Source: S015-6 sp964479535 (GTDB taxonomy: Bacteria; Desulfobacterota; DSWW01). From it: a stretch of DNA of 64,000 nt. The stretch spans positions 9,237 to 73,236 of the forward strand of contig CAYZMM010000028.1 in the NCBI GenBank assembly GCA_964479535.1, in the 5' to 3' direction. The notes beneath the pieces were generated by a model that was not told where the DNA came from, ran no database searches, and was given only the letters and a program-made list of their open reading frames with translations. The translations under genes were made by a program, and so were the position numbers. Numbering within the stretch: position 1 is the stretch's first letter; each line of letters opens with the position of its first letter. Of this stretch, positions 1 to 7,932 are shown in pieces.

Positions 1-67
1 TAATCGTTTTCTTGACATGATCCGTCCTGGTGTTCCTCCGCATCGGTTCCCCGGAAGGAACCGGTTC

Positions 68-289
68 TCATTCGCGTTCTTCTTCCTGCTGCCTCCGGCT
101 TCGCCTTTCCATCCTCTTCGAACCCACCCAGAGCCCCAGTCCCAGGCAGAAACAGGCCATCAGCACACCGTCGAGAACCGGGCCTCCGTCGAGGCCCCAT
201 TGCTCCTTGCACACAGAGCCGAGCCCGCCGGCGGCCACGAGCGAGAAGGCGAGAAACCTCTGTCTGAGAATCTTCCGGATATCCTTCAT
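68..289 (-). CDS. Small hypothetical membrane protein
   Basis: A 73-residue reading frame lies just downstream of ccsA on the same strand. It has a basic N-terminus (MKDIRKILRQRF), a hydrophobic stretch at about residues 12-26, a second at about 40-56 (LMACFCLGLGLWVG), and a very charged tail (RRSRRQQEEERE). This pattern suggests a two-helix inner-membrane protein with a cytoplasmic tail. I recognise no family. The ribosome-binding site is weak. Its place after resB-ccsA suggests co-transcription, but a role in cytochrome assembly is only a guess from position. Confidence 0.5.
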   Translation of the reverse strand: MKDIRKILRQRFLAFSLVAAGGLGSVCKEQWGLDGGPVLDGVLMACFCLGLGLWVGSKRMERRSRRQQEEERE

Positions 290-386
290 GAAAGCCCCGG
301 CCCGGTGTTCTCCCTCACGCTTAACCTCAGCCGGTTGCTCCAGCGTTGGGGCCCTGTCTGTGCACCCTTATTTCTGGGAAAGGATA

Positions 387-1226
387 CTAGCCCGTGGCAT
401 AGCTGTGGAGACCCGAAAGGAACAGATTGACCCCCAGGTAGCAGAACAGGGTGGCGGCAAAGCCCAGAATGGAAAGCCAGGCGGCGCGCCGCCCCTGCCA
501 TCCCCGCGCGAGCCTGGCGTGAAGGTAGGCTGCATAGATCAGCCATACGATCAGCGACCACGTCTCCTTCGGATCCCAGCTCCAGTAGGTGCCCCATGCT
601 TCGTTCGCCCAGGCGGCCCCGGTGACGATCCCCAGGGTCAGCATCGGAAATCCCACCGCGATGATGCGGTACGAATAGTCGTCCAGGAGGTCCGCCGGCG
701 GCAGGTGCTCCTGGAAGAACCCTCCGCCGTCCTGGCCGAATCGCGCCCTCAGGAGATAGAGCAGACTCAGGCTGAAGGCCACGGCAAAGGCGGCGTATCC
801 GAGGAAACACGTGACCACGTGGGCGGTCAGCCAGTCGCTCTGCAGGGCCGGAACGAGGGGTCGGATCTCCTGCCTCATCAACGAGGTGGACGCCAGGGAA
901 AGGAAGATCAGGGGCATGACGACGGCGCCCAGGACACGGTCCTTGAACCTCCGTACCGCGAACAGATAGATCACCGCAATGGTCCAGGCGAAGAAGACCA
1001 TCGATTCGTACAGATTCGTGAGCGGAGCCCGGCCGATCCCCATGCGATGGGACTCCAGCCACCTGGCCCCGATGGCAAGGGTCTGCACGAAGAGCCCGAC
1101 CAGGACGCCTATGTCACCTGCCAGACCGGGAGCCCTCTTCTTCCGGAAGGCCACGTGCAGGAGATACAGCACCCAGCTTCCCAAGTAGATGAATATGCTG
1201 AGACGAATGAGGGTCGACTCGTTCAT
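387..1226 (-). CDS. ccsA: Cytochrome c biogenesis protein CcsA/ResC (heme handling)
   Basis: Multi-spanning membrane protein of 279 residues. With ResB it forms the System II cytochrome c synthetase, which moves heme across the inner membrane and attaches it to CxxCH apocytochromes. The diagnostic tryptophan-rich WWD segment is present near the C-terminus (WGTYWSWDPKETWSL), with hydrophobic helices on both sides. I chose the MNESTL start because its ATG overlaps the resB stop codon (TGATG), a typical translational coupling. A start 15 bp upstream (1241) is also possible. Its partner resB lies immediately upstream. The organism needs this system for the multiheme cytochrome encoded at 4995-5441. 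Confidence 0.93.
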   Translation of the reverse strand: MNESTLIRLSIFIYLGSWVLYLLHVAFRKKRAPGLAGDIGVLVGLFVQTLAIGARWLESHRMGIGRAPLTNLYESMVFFAWTIAVIYLFAVRRFKDRVLGAVVMPLIFLSLASTSLMRQEIRPLVPALQSDWLTAHVVTCFLGYAAFAVAFSLSLLYLLRARFGQDGGGFFQEHLPPADLLDDYSYRIIAVGFPMLTLGIVTGAAWANEAWGTYWSWDPKETWSLIVWLIYAAYLHARLARGWQGRRAAWLSILGFAATLFCYLGVNLFLSGLHSYATG

Positions 1227-2629
1227 CAGGTCTCCAGCCATGGAGAAAGCCCTTTTCGAAGACGAAGTTTTTGTCTCTCGAAACGCGCTGCATAGATACC
1301 CGGGTGCCTCACGGCCCTGCCGGCAACGCGAATCCTGTATTCCTTCTCCCCGGAAGCATCTCCCGCCACCCAGAGGATCTCGTGGTCCATCAAGAGTGCC
1401 ATCAGGAATCCGATGATCAGAAGGGTGCAACCGATCCATACGAGAGGCGTCCCGGGGTCCTTGACCACCTGCAGCCCTGTGTAGGACTTCAGCCGAAAAT
1501 CCTGCAGCACGATCTCGTGGGACCTCTCCGCCTTCCGGCCCAGGTCCGGGAGGTCCCGGAAGATCCAGAAAGGCTCGTCAAACCCCTTTTCATTGAAGAT
1601 CACGACACGGGCGGCAGGGCCGAGGCTTCTGCTGGAAAAGGACGTAATCCTCGCCATCTCTTCCGGAATCCTCATTTCCTCCCGAAACGCCACGACGATG
1701 GCGCGGTCTCCCTGGTCGCCCGGCAGCAGGAAGGGCGTGTTGAGACGCGTGGTCACGAGGGAGGTGTCGCCTGCTTCACGGTCCAGAAGCCGCAGCGTCA
1801 GCTCGGGCGTGGAACCGTAAGTGGACTGGTAGAAGGTAATCCCCTCGTAGGTGAGGGGATGGTTCACCCGAATGCTGCCGCTCACGGCCGGTTCGCCCTT
1901 TCCCTCCGAAAGGGAGACCTCGCTCCGGTACTCCTTCGGCGTACCGTCAGGGTATTGCTCGAAGACAAACCGGTCGCAGCGTATTTCAAATCCCAGAGGA
2001 ATGCGTCCCTCTCCTCCGCGAAGCCAGACCTCCGATGCCGACTCCCCTTCCGCAAGCTGCAGGGCCCCCTTGAACCCGCTCGCGGCTCCCCACAAGGCGC
2101 CGGCCAGGATGAGCAGGATGCTCACGTGGGCCACGTAGGGACCCATACGGGCATACCGGTTCTTCTCCACCAGAAGGACCTGGCCGCTGGACTCCACCTT
2201 CTTTCGCCGGGGTCTGCCGCCCAGGGCCCTGGCCACGATGCCCTCGAGCCGCTCTTCCATTTCCTCCGCGGTGGCGGAACAGACAAAGGCGTCCCTGCAC
2301 TTCCAATTCTCAAAGCCGGCATCCGAGGGCGGCGTCGGCTCCCTTCTGAGAGACCGCCATGTGACCGGAAATCGTTTTGTCGTGCACGCCAACAGGTTGG
2401 CTGCGAGAACGCACAGGATGAGAATGAAGCCGCTCGAATGGTAGAGGTCGTCCAAACCGAGGCTTGTGACGAGTTTCGCACCCCCCCGCCCGTACAGCTG
2501 TACGTATTGCTCAGCGGGCCCGTTCTGGGGGATCACCGTCCCCACCACCGAGACGAGGGCGAGGAGGATGCACAGGAATATGGTTAAACGAACGCTCGAG
2601 AGCTTGTCGTATAATGAACCGATGTTCAT
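1226..2629 (-). CDS. resB: Cytochrome c biogenesis protein ResB
   Basis: Protein of 467 residues, partner of CcsA in System II cytochrome c assembly. It has the ResB layout: two N-terminal transmembrane helices (about residues 14-33 and 68-86), a third helix (about 170-188, VSILLILAGALWG), a large periplasmic domain that presents the apocytochrome, and a C-terminal helix (LVWIGCTLLIIGFLMALL). I chose the MNIGSLYDKLSSVRLT start because it matches the usual ResB N-terminus; upstream in-frame codons look non-coding. The stop overlaps the ccsA start. Transcription probably starts from the TATAAT-containing promoter near 2754-2780. Confidence 0.93.
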   Translation of the reverse strand: MNIGSLYDKLSSVRLTIFLCILLALVSVVGTVIPQNGPAEQYVQLYGRGGAKLVTSLGLDDLYHSSGFILILCVLAANLLACTTKRFPVTWRSLRREPTPPSDAGFENWKCRDAFVCSATAEEMEERLEGIVARALGGRPRRKKVESSGQVLLVEKNRYARMGPYVAHVSILLILAGALWGAASGFKGALQLAEGESASEVWLRGGEGRIPLGFEIRCDRFVFEQYPDGTPKEYRSEVSLSEGKGEPAVSGSIRVNHPLTYEGITFYQSTYGSTPELTLRLLDREAGDTSLVTTRLNTPFLLPGDQGDRAIVVAFREEMRIPEEMARITSFSSRSLGPAARVVIFNEKGFDEPFWIFRDLPDLGRKAERSHEIVLQDFRLKSYTGLQVVKDPGTPLVWIGCTLLIIGFLMALLMDHEILWVAGDASGEKEYRIRVAGRAVRHPGIYAARFERQKLRLRKGLSPWLET

Positions 2630-2734
2630 GGATTCTCTCACAAAGCATCCAGCCGGGTCCTCACGAGGCTTCGCACGGTTGATCGGAAACGGTCCGGTCT
2701 GCTCAGCGTGTCTTCGATTCTCTTGAAAAGCCTG

Positions 2735-2763
2735 TTGACAAATCACTCAACATATTATATCAA
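2735..2763 (+). promoter_or_regulatory. Sigma-70-type promoter for speD
   Basis: TTGACA at 2735-2740, a 17-bp spacer, then TATCAA at 2758-2763. The start would be near 2770, leaving an untranslated leader of about 235 bases before speD. The intergenic space 2630-3003 holds no other gene that I can support. Confidence 0.5.
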
Positions 2764-2780
2764 GGATAGTTTAAATTCAA
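2754..2780 (-). promoter_or_regulatory. Candidate divergent promoter for resB-ccsA
   Basis: Reading the minus strand, a perfect TATAAT (plus-strand 2754-2759) is preceded by TTGAAT with a 15-bp spacer, shorter than ideal. The -10 element overlaps the -10 of the speD promoter on the other strand, so the two promoters would compete for RNA polymerase. Confidence 0.4.
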
Positions 2781-3003
2781 TGAGGGTGGGCCTCAGTCAG
2801 TCCGTTACACGCTTTGCCTCGAGTGGCGAACTTCCCGCCGCGAGAACCATCAAACAAACTGTGGCGCTGGCTTGTCAACGATCCTTCGGAACAACGTCAG
2901 ACCAGCACAGGAAGGGGTGAGATAGAAGGCTTCTAGAAGAAGTACCTATCCAGAAGGCCCCACCATCGGTAAGGTCCGAAACAGACCGAGGGGAGGGAAA
3001 AAG

Positions 3004-3408
3004 ATGAAGTCCTTAGGGCAACAATTGATTGTCGAACTGTACGGATGTGATCGAACCCTTTTGGACGACCCCAGCTGTTTGGAACGGATCCTTACCAACG
3101 CGATCACCCGGTCGGGCGGCACGATCGTAAAACCCTGCTTCCACCATTTCTCCCCCCATGGTGTCACCGGCGTCGTGGTGATTGCGGAATCCCATGTAGC
3201 GGTCCACACCTGGCCGGAGTTCGGCTACTGTGCACTCGACGTCTTCACATGCGGAACCCAGGTGCAGACGGATCAGATCTTCGATTTCGTCCGGGCGGAG
3301 CTCCAGGCCCAGGAAACCTCGGTCATGGAGGTGAAACGCGGCACCCTGGTTCTGCCTCCCCACGAAGAGCTCCGACACAAGCCGATGGAGGCCGTTCCGT
3401 CGGCCTGA
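3004..3408 (+). CDS. speD: S-adenosylmethionine decarboxylase proenzyme (class 1B)
   Basis: Protein of 134 residues, the usual length of the prokaryotic class 1B enzyme. It decarboxylates S-adenosylmethionine to give the aminopropyl donor for polyamine synthesis. It self-cleaves before a serine that becomes the pyruvoyl cofactor: E62-S63 sits in AESHVAVHTWPE. H68 and C83 fall at the same positions as the processing and catalytic residues known for the Thermotoga enzyme. A strong ribosome-binding site (GAGGGGAGGG) precedes the ATG. speE follows after 85 bp, and the two form a polyamine pair. Confidence 0.96.
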   Translation: MKSLGQQLIVELYGCDRTLLDDPSCLERILTNAITRSGGTIVKPCFHHFSPHGVTGVVVIAESHVAVHTWPEFGYCALDVFTCGTQVQTDQIFDFVRAELQAQETSVMEVKRGTLVLPPHEELRHKPMEAVPSA

Positions 3409-3493
3409 AGACACAGGATGCCGGGGCCTCCCGTCGATGGTGTTCCCTTCCGTCTGGGAACAGAGACTTTTCAGGGAACTTGCGGGTAGACGA

Positions 3494-4390
3494 ATGGAAT
3501 CGCTCTGGTTCGATGAGAAGACGAGGCATCTTGTCCTGTCCCACAAGGTGAAGGAGCACGTGCTCTCGACCCGCTCGCAGTTTCAAAAGATCGACATCGT
3601 TGACAGCTACGATTACGGCCGAATGCTCTTTCTGGACAACATGACCCAATCCGCCGAGCTGGACGAGTTCATCTACCACGAGATGCTCGTTCACCCCGCT
3701 CTGTTCAGTCACGGCCCTCCTCGTGCCGTGTGCGTCATCGGGGGCTCGGAAGGCGCCACCCTCCGGGAAGTCCTCAAACATCAACCGGAGCGGGTCGTCA
3801 TGATCGACATCGACGAGGAACTCGTCGCCATCTGCAGGGAATACCTTGCGCCCTGGTCCGAGGGCGCCTACGACGACCCCCGGGTCGAGCTGAAGTTCAT
3901 GGACGGCCGCAGGTATCTGGAGGAGACCCACGAGACCTTTGACGCCATCTTCGTGGACATCTCGGATCCCCTGGAGGGAAGACCCTCGACCCCGCTCTTC
4001 ACCAGCGAGTTTTACGAAACGGTCGGCCGTCGGCTCTCCCCCCACGGCTGCGTGGCCGTTCAGGGCGAGACCCTCAACCCGGTTCGCATCGAGCCCCACG
4101 CGAGAATCTACAACACCATGCGGCCCCTCTTCCCCTTTGTGAAGCCCTACGGCTACATGAGCCACTCCTTTCACGAGATCTACAGCTTCATTCTTGCTTC
4201 CAAGGCCCACGATCCGGAGGCCGTCGATGTCGCGTCACGGATGGAGGGAGGGGGTTTCGCGCTCCGGTATTACTCGGCAGAGCTCCACGGTGGGATGTTC
4301 CGGCTGCCTAGGTACATCCGGGACGCCTACGAGAAGCATCCGCAGCCGATCACGGACAGGGACGTAGTCTACTACCCGGGAAAGGATTAG
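3494..4390 (+). CDS. speE: Aminopropyltransferase (spermidine synthase family, ACL5/Thermus-like)
   Basis: Protein of 298 residues in the spermidine/thermospermine synthase family. It transfers an aminopropyl group from decarboxylated SAM, made by the adjacent SpeD, to a polyamine acceptor. The nucleotide-binding glycine motif is GGSEGATLREV (about residue 83), and the acceptor-site region reads DISDPLEGRPSTPLFTSEFY. The GG(G/S)EGA form with YHEMLVHPAL before it resembles plant ACL5 and Thermus SpeE more than classical GGGDGG spermidine synthases, so the acceptor may be agmatine or a longer amine rather than putrescine. I chose the MESLWFDE start by family similarity; an in-frame start at 3437 exists. 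Confidence 0.88.
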   Translation: MESLWFDEKTRHLVLSHKVKEHVLSTRSQFQKIDIVDSYDYGRMLFLDNMTQSAELDEFIYHEMLVHPALFSHGPPRAVCVIGGSEGATLREVLKHQPERVVMIDIDEELVAICREYLAPWSEGAYDDPRVELKFMDGRRYLEETHETFDAIFVDISDPLEGRPSTPLFTSEFYETVGRRLSPHGCVAVQGETLNPVRIEPHARIYNTMRPLFPFVKPYGYMSHSFHEIYSFILASKAHDPEAVDVASRMEGGGFALRYYSAELHGGMFRLPRYIRDAYEKHPQPITDRDVVYYPGKD

Positions 4391-4489
4391 CCTGCGTTCG
4401 ATAAGGTCCACGGGCCGAGAACACGAATTCGCGATAGGGGCGTGAAGATGCCATTGGGACACCACAGACGGGCATCCTAATGGGACCTC

Positions 4490-4951
4490 TTAGTCTTTGA
4501 GGGTCTTGGAGAACAGGTCATCCAGCGGGCTCTTCCGCTCCTCCTTGCCGCCCTTCTTCAGCTTCTCCTCGATCTCGGCAAACTGCCCCTCTTTCTCCTT
4601 TCGGGCCCCATCACCCGAAAACCTCTCCTCAACCTCCTTCAGCTTGCTCTCCCGGTCCTTCTTCCACTGCTTCACATCCTGATCGATGTCGGGCGAATCC
4701 GGAGCCTCGCGGAGCGATTCCGCCTGCAAAGGCTCCTTGAGGCAGATGCGCTCGTCAAAGGCCCCGCGGATCCGCTCCAGGGCGCCGATCTTCTCGAGCC
4801 GGTTGCAGAGATGATGGGCCGTCTCGGTGGAATAGCGGGTGAATTCCGCAAGCTCCTGCAGGGAGGGGAGCCGGTCTTCCCGGTGCTGGAAGAGCCTTAC
4901 CCCGGCCAGGATGATCTGGGCCTCCTCATAGAGCGTATACGAACTCTTCAT
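4490..4951 (-). CDS. Hypothetical protein with winged-helix-like N-terminus and charged tail
   Basis: Protein of 153 residues. The first 70 or so resemble a winged helix-turn-helix (YEEAQIILAGVRLFQHRE, then PSLQELAEFTRYSTET and a basic LCNRLEKIGALERI segment), as in MarR/ArsR-type folds. The remainder is very rich in Lys and Glu and probably forms a coiled coil (KQWKKDRESKLKEVEERF), ending in SPLDDLFSKTLKD. I chose the MKSSYTLYEE start because the fold begins there. It may be a regulator of the redox operon just upstream, but that is inferred only from position. No enzyme motif is visible. Confidence 0.6.
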   Translation of the reverse strand: MKSSYTLYEEAQIILAGVRLFQHREDRLPSLQELAEFTRYSTETAHHLCNRLEKIGALERIRGAFDERICLKEPLQAESLREAPDSPDIDQDVKQWKKDRESKLKEVEERFSGDGARKEKEGQFAEIEEKLKKGGKEERKSPLDDLFSKTLKD

Positions 4952-4994
4952 CTCTTGGTCCCCCCTTGCCGACCGAAGAGAACCGTTCGGTTTC

Positions 4995-5441
4995 CTACTC
5001 CCGGATCTCGTGACATTCCGTGCACCCTGTTGGGCCGCCCATATCCACATGGCACCCTATGCACTGGCCGTGATAGGCCGCATTGAGATTGATCAAGTTG
5101 AGCTTCTCCTTGTCGAAAAGGGCCTTGCTGTGACAGTCACCGCACTTCTGGTAGACGCCGGGAGGGGCGTGGTGGTGGCATGCGGTACAACCATCATACA
5201 CCATATCCACATGATCCCCATGGGAGAAGACGACCTCCTCGTACACCTCCATGAGCTGGTCCAGCACCACTTCGTCGGGGATTTTCACCGGTTCGCCGGA
5301 AGGCTCCGGCGGGGACGGCTCCGGACAAGGGCATGGGCAGCGGCATTCGGCCTCCCCTTCGATCGGCTCGGCATGTCCGGGGGCGAAACACCACATGAGG
5401 GCAAAGCAGATCAACAAGGCTACTCCGGTCGTGTGGCTCAT
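4995..5441 (-). CDS. Periplasmic tetraheme cytochrome c (class III-like) with Cys-Pro leader
   Basis: Protein of 148 residues starting with a Sec signal peptide (residues 1-24, cleavage after PGHA). Four CxxCH heme sites are visible: CTACH (85-89), CGDCH (100-104), CIGCH (127-131) and CTECH (140-144), with an upstream FSHGDH that could supply axial histidines. This is the c3/c7 pattern of periplasmic electron carriers. Just after the signal peptide lies an unusual alternating run, CRCPCPCP (residues 33-40), followed by a Pro/Glu/Ser linker. The start is set by the signal peptide and an AGGAG site. It is the last gene of the Hmc-like module and is the likely electron donor or acceptor for the NrfD/ferredoxin subunits. 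Confidence 0.85.
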   Translation of the reverse strand: MSHTTGVALLICFALMWCFAPGHAEPIEGEAECRCPCPCPEPSPPEPSGEPVKIPDEVVLDQLMEVYEEVVFSHGDHVDMVYDGCTACHHHAPPGVYQKCGDCHSKALFDKEKLNLINLNAAYHGQCIGCHVDMGGPTGCTECHEIRE

Positions 5442-5490
5442 CCTGTGGCTCCTGGTTGGTTGCTGCCGGTTTGTTCCGGGGCACACCGAC

Positions 5491-6753
5491 TCATGCCTTC
5501 GCAGCGTGTGAGGCGTGCTCATCCTCCGGGGCCGGCAGTACGGGAAGAATCGACACGATCACACGGTAGCAGAGAATCAGAGCGGAAATCATGGCCACGG
5601 TGATGGCCACCTCCCCGATGGATGGAATGTACGGGCCTTCCGCGTACGGGGGCCTGTATGCGACGACGAATACGTTGATTCGATTCAGAAGCACCCCGAG
5701 GATCACATACAGGGCCGCGCAGATGAACAGACCTGCAGGCGACCTGCGCACCCGATCCGACAGGAGAAGGAAGAAGGGCAGCAGCACCCCGAACCCGAAT
5801 TCCAGAATGAACATCATGCTCTGGAAGCTGCCTTCGAAGAGGTGCACGTAGGCCCCCCGGATGACGAGATCCGAGATCTTCGCCAGGATGTAAGCCCCGA
5901 GGAAGAAGGGGATCAGCTTCGCCAGGGGGGTGAGGATCTCCATCTCCGGTTTCCTGCCGAAAGCACGGGAGGCCCACATGGACTCGAAGATCACCATGGG
6001 GTAGCCCACCGCAACCGCGGACATCAGAAACAGGAGGGTCAGCACCGGCGTGTACCAGAGGGGGTGAACCTTGTACGGCGCGATGGCCATCAGGGCACCC
6101 AGCGAAGACTGGTGCATGCAGGAGAGCACCACCCCGGCAAGGATCAGCAGCCCCATGATTCTCTCCCAGAAACGGTCCGCCAGCTCGAGAAGCCGCTGAA
6201 ACCATCCCTTCTTGAGCAGGGACTCCACCGGCCCTCGCAGCCTGTGGAGTGGGGCGGGCAGGTTCAGCTTGCCCTTGAGTCCTTCGATCAGGATGGGAAC
6301 GAACTCGAGGTAGAGCACGGTCAGGTAAGCCATCACGCACATGGCCACTTCGAAGAGGGCCGAGTCCCCCTGCCACATGGAGGGCAGGATCGGATGCCAG
6401 ATGTTGTAATACTTGCCCAGGTCCACGAGGAGGCTCATTCCGACAAAGGTGTAGCCGAGCATGGCTGTGAGCAGGGCCGGACGGACGATGGCGTGGTAGT
6501 GCTCCCTGTGAAAGATGTGGGCCAGGGCCGAGGTGGTGAATCCGCCCGCGGCCAGGGCGACGCCCGAGGCGACATCGACGCCGATCCAGATGCCCCAGGG
6601 ATACTGATCGTTCAGGTTCGTGACAGCGCCCAGCCCGTAGATGTACCGGTAGACGGCAAACCCGAACCCGACAGCCATCAGGCCCAGAAGCAGGAAGACG
6701 CCGGGCGTCAGCAACGGCTTCTCGAGGGGTAAGGCTTCCTCTGCATGGCTCAT
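5491..6753 (-). CDS. NrfD/HybB/HmcC-family quinone-interacting membrane subunit
   Basis: Polytopic protein of 420 residues with about ten transmembrane helices. It belongs to the NrfD (PsrC) superfamily, which exchanges electrons with menaquinone in Hmc, Qrc, Dsr and hydrogenase-2 complexes. Typical family segments are YPWGIWIGVDVASGVALAAG and HLFEGSFQSMMFILEFGFGV. I chose the MSHAEEAL start, which has a GAGGACGAG site upstream; the extension to 6783 would need a TTG start. It sits 48 bp after the ferredoxin subunit and 49 bp before the tetraheme cytochrome, consistent with one operon. Confidence 0.9.
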   Translation of the reverse strand: MSHAEEALPLEKPLLTPGVFLLLGLMAVGFGFAVYRYIYGLGAVTNLNDQYPWGIWIGVDVASGVALAAGGFTTSALAHIFHREHYHAIVRPALLTAMLGYTFVGMSLLVDLGKYYNIWHPILPSMWQGDSALFEVAMCVMAYLTVLYLEFVPILIEGLKGKLNLPAPLHRLRGPVESLLKKGWFQRLLELADRFWERIMGLLILAGVVLSCMHQSSLGALMAIAPYKVHPLWYTPVLTLLFLMSAVAVGYPMVIFESMWASRAFGRKPEMEILTPLAKLIPFFLGAYILAKISDLVIRGAYVHLFEGSFQSMMFILEFGFGVLLPFFLLLSDRVRRSPAGLFICAALYVILGVLLNRINVFVVAYRPPYAEGPYIPSIGEVAITVAMISALILCYRVIVSILPVLPAPEDEHASHAAKA

Positions 6754-6801
6754 GTTTCTCGTCCTCAGTTCGAACAGGTCCAAAGGATTGGCGAGGTTCC
6801 T

Positions 6802-7692
6802 CTACTCTTCTTGCTTCTTCCCGTACAGCCACATCATGGCGCCCAAAAAGCCGTAAAGGGCGATGGGCGGGATGAAATGCTTGAAGATGGCGTGCTGCAC
6901 CTTCTCGTTCAACTGGATCACGGGCGTGTGCCCCAGGACGGGAAGGCCGAGATCGGCGAAGGGTACACTCGACAGATAGAGCCATGTCGTGCCCCCGACC
7001 TCGTGCTCGCCGTAGATGTGGGGAACATACTTCTTCGGCTCCTTCTTCATCCGCTCGCGGGCTGCGATCAGCAGTTCCTCACGCCTGCCGAACGTCATCA
7101 CCTCGTAGGGGCAGATGTGAGCGCAGGCCGGCGGCTTCTCTTCCTTGCTCACCCGCTCGAAACAGAACGTGCACTTCTGCACCAGAGGCGTGAAGGCGTT
7201 GAAGTACTCGTAGGCCGGAATCTGGAACGGGCAGGCCACCATGCAGTACCGGCAACCCATGCACTTCCAGCCGTCGTACTGCACCGAACCGCTCTTCAGC
7301 TTCTCGAAAGCCCCCACCAGGCAGGCGGATACACAGGCCGGATGGTCGCAGTGCATGCACTGCACCTTCGCGTAGACCGGCTGCCCTTCCCCTTCCGGTC
7401 CTGCGAAGCGGTTCACTACGGTATACGAAGTCGCGTCCGGCCTCCGGAGGGTATCGAAGACCGACATGTCGCTGAACTCCGCCAGGGGTGCGGAGGGAAG
7501 CTCGTTCTGCTTCTTGCAGGCCCATTCACAATGACGGCATCCCACGCACCGTGTGGTGTCCACGAGCATGCCCCACCGGTCCGGGTTGAGCCGGTCGCTC
7601 GAGGAGGACCACGCCGGGGTCGAGGGGTTGATCAGAGCGGCACCCCCCCCGGCAACGGCCAGCTTGAAGAGGTCTCTCCTGTTGATTCCCAT
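6802..7692 (-). CDS. Tat-exported 4x[4Fe-4S] ferredoxin subunit (HmcB/HybA-like)
   Basis: Protein of 296 residues with a twin-arginine signal (NRRDLFKLAVAGG). Cysteine clusters for four iron-sulfur centres follow: CVGCRHCEWAC, CMHCDHPACVSAC, CMGCRYCMVAC and CTFC with later cysteines. A C-terminal transmembrane anchor (IPPIALYGFLGAMMWLYG) follows, as in HmcB and HybA. It would face the periplasm and wire the cytochrome to the NrfD subunit encoded next. A good AGGAG site precedes the ATG. The family also includes DsrO and QrcC, so the exact complex is uncertain. Confidence 0.9.
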   Translation of the reverse strand: MGINRRDLFKLAVAGGGAALINPSTPAWSSSSDRLNPDRWGMLVDTTRCVGCRHCEWACKKQNELPSAPLAEFSDMSVFDTLRRPDATSYTVVNRFAGPEGEGQPVYAKVQCMHCDHPACVSACLVGAFEKLKSGSVQYDGWKCMGCRYCMVACPFQIPAYEYFNAFTPLVQKCTFCFERVSKEEKPPACAHICPYEVMTFGRREELLIAARERMKKEPKKYVPHIYGEHEVGGTTWLYLSSVPFADLGLPVLGHTPVIQLNEKVQHAIFKHFIPPIALYGFLGAMMWLYGKKQEE

Positions 7693-7829
7693 GAACGATC
7701 TCCTGTTGGATTCTGCCGGGCCGAGCCCCTGGGCCCCTGTCCGCCGGCCTCCAGATCGAGTGTTTTACGGTCTTCGCTTGGATGGGACGAAACCCGGGCG
7801 CATAATCCCTAGGCTTTCCGTAAGACTTA

Positions 7830-7857
7830 TATATACCATACGTGAAGTCTGTTTTAA
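7830..7857 (-). promoter_or_regulatory. Candidate promoter for the ferredoxin-NrfD-cytochrome genes
   Basis: On the minus strand TTAAAA (7852-7857) and TATATA (7830-7835) are separated by 16 bp, in an AT-rich patch between the CCG-domain gene and the ferredoxin gene. The leader would be about 130 bases. It would allow the three downstream genes to be transcribed apart from the CCG-domain gene. Confidence 0.4.
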
Positions 7858-7932
7858 AGTGCACGGGTTAGCGGTGCATGGCGCTGCATGCAGCACTCGT
7901 TGGAAGGCTTTCGCGACGCGACCCTGTGCGGT

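Noticed and set aside
1..43. A possible gene start on the minus strand at the window edge (MRRNTRTD... or MSRKRL...).
   Set aside because: Only 6-14 codons are visible, so neither coding nature nor family can be supported.
2770..3003. A known SAM or polyamine riboswitch in the speD leader.
   Set aside because: I could not recognise any conserved riboswitch core; only the leader's length is reported.
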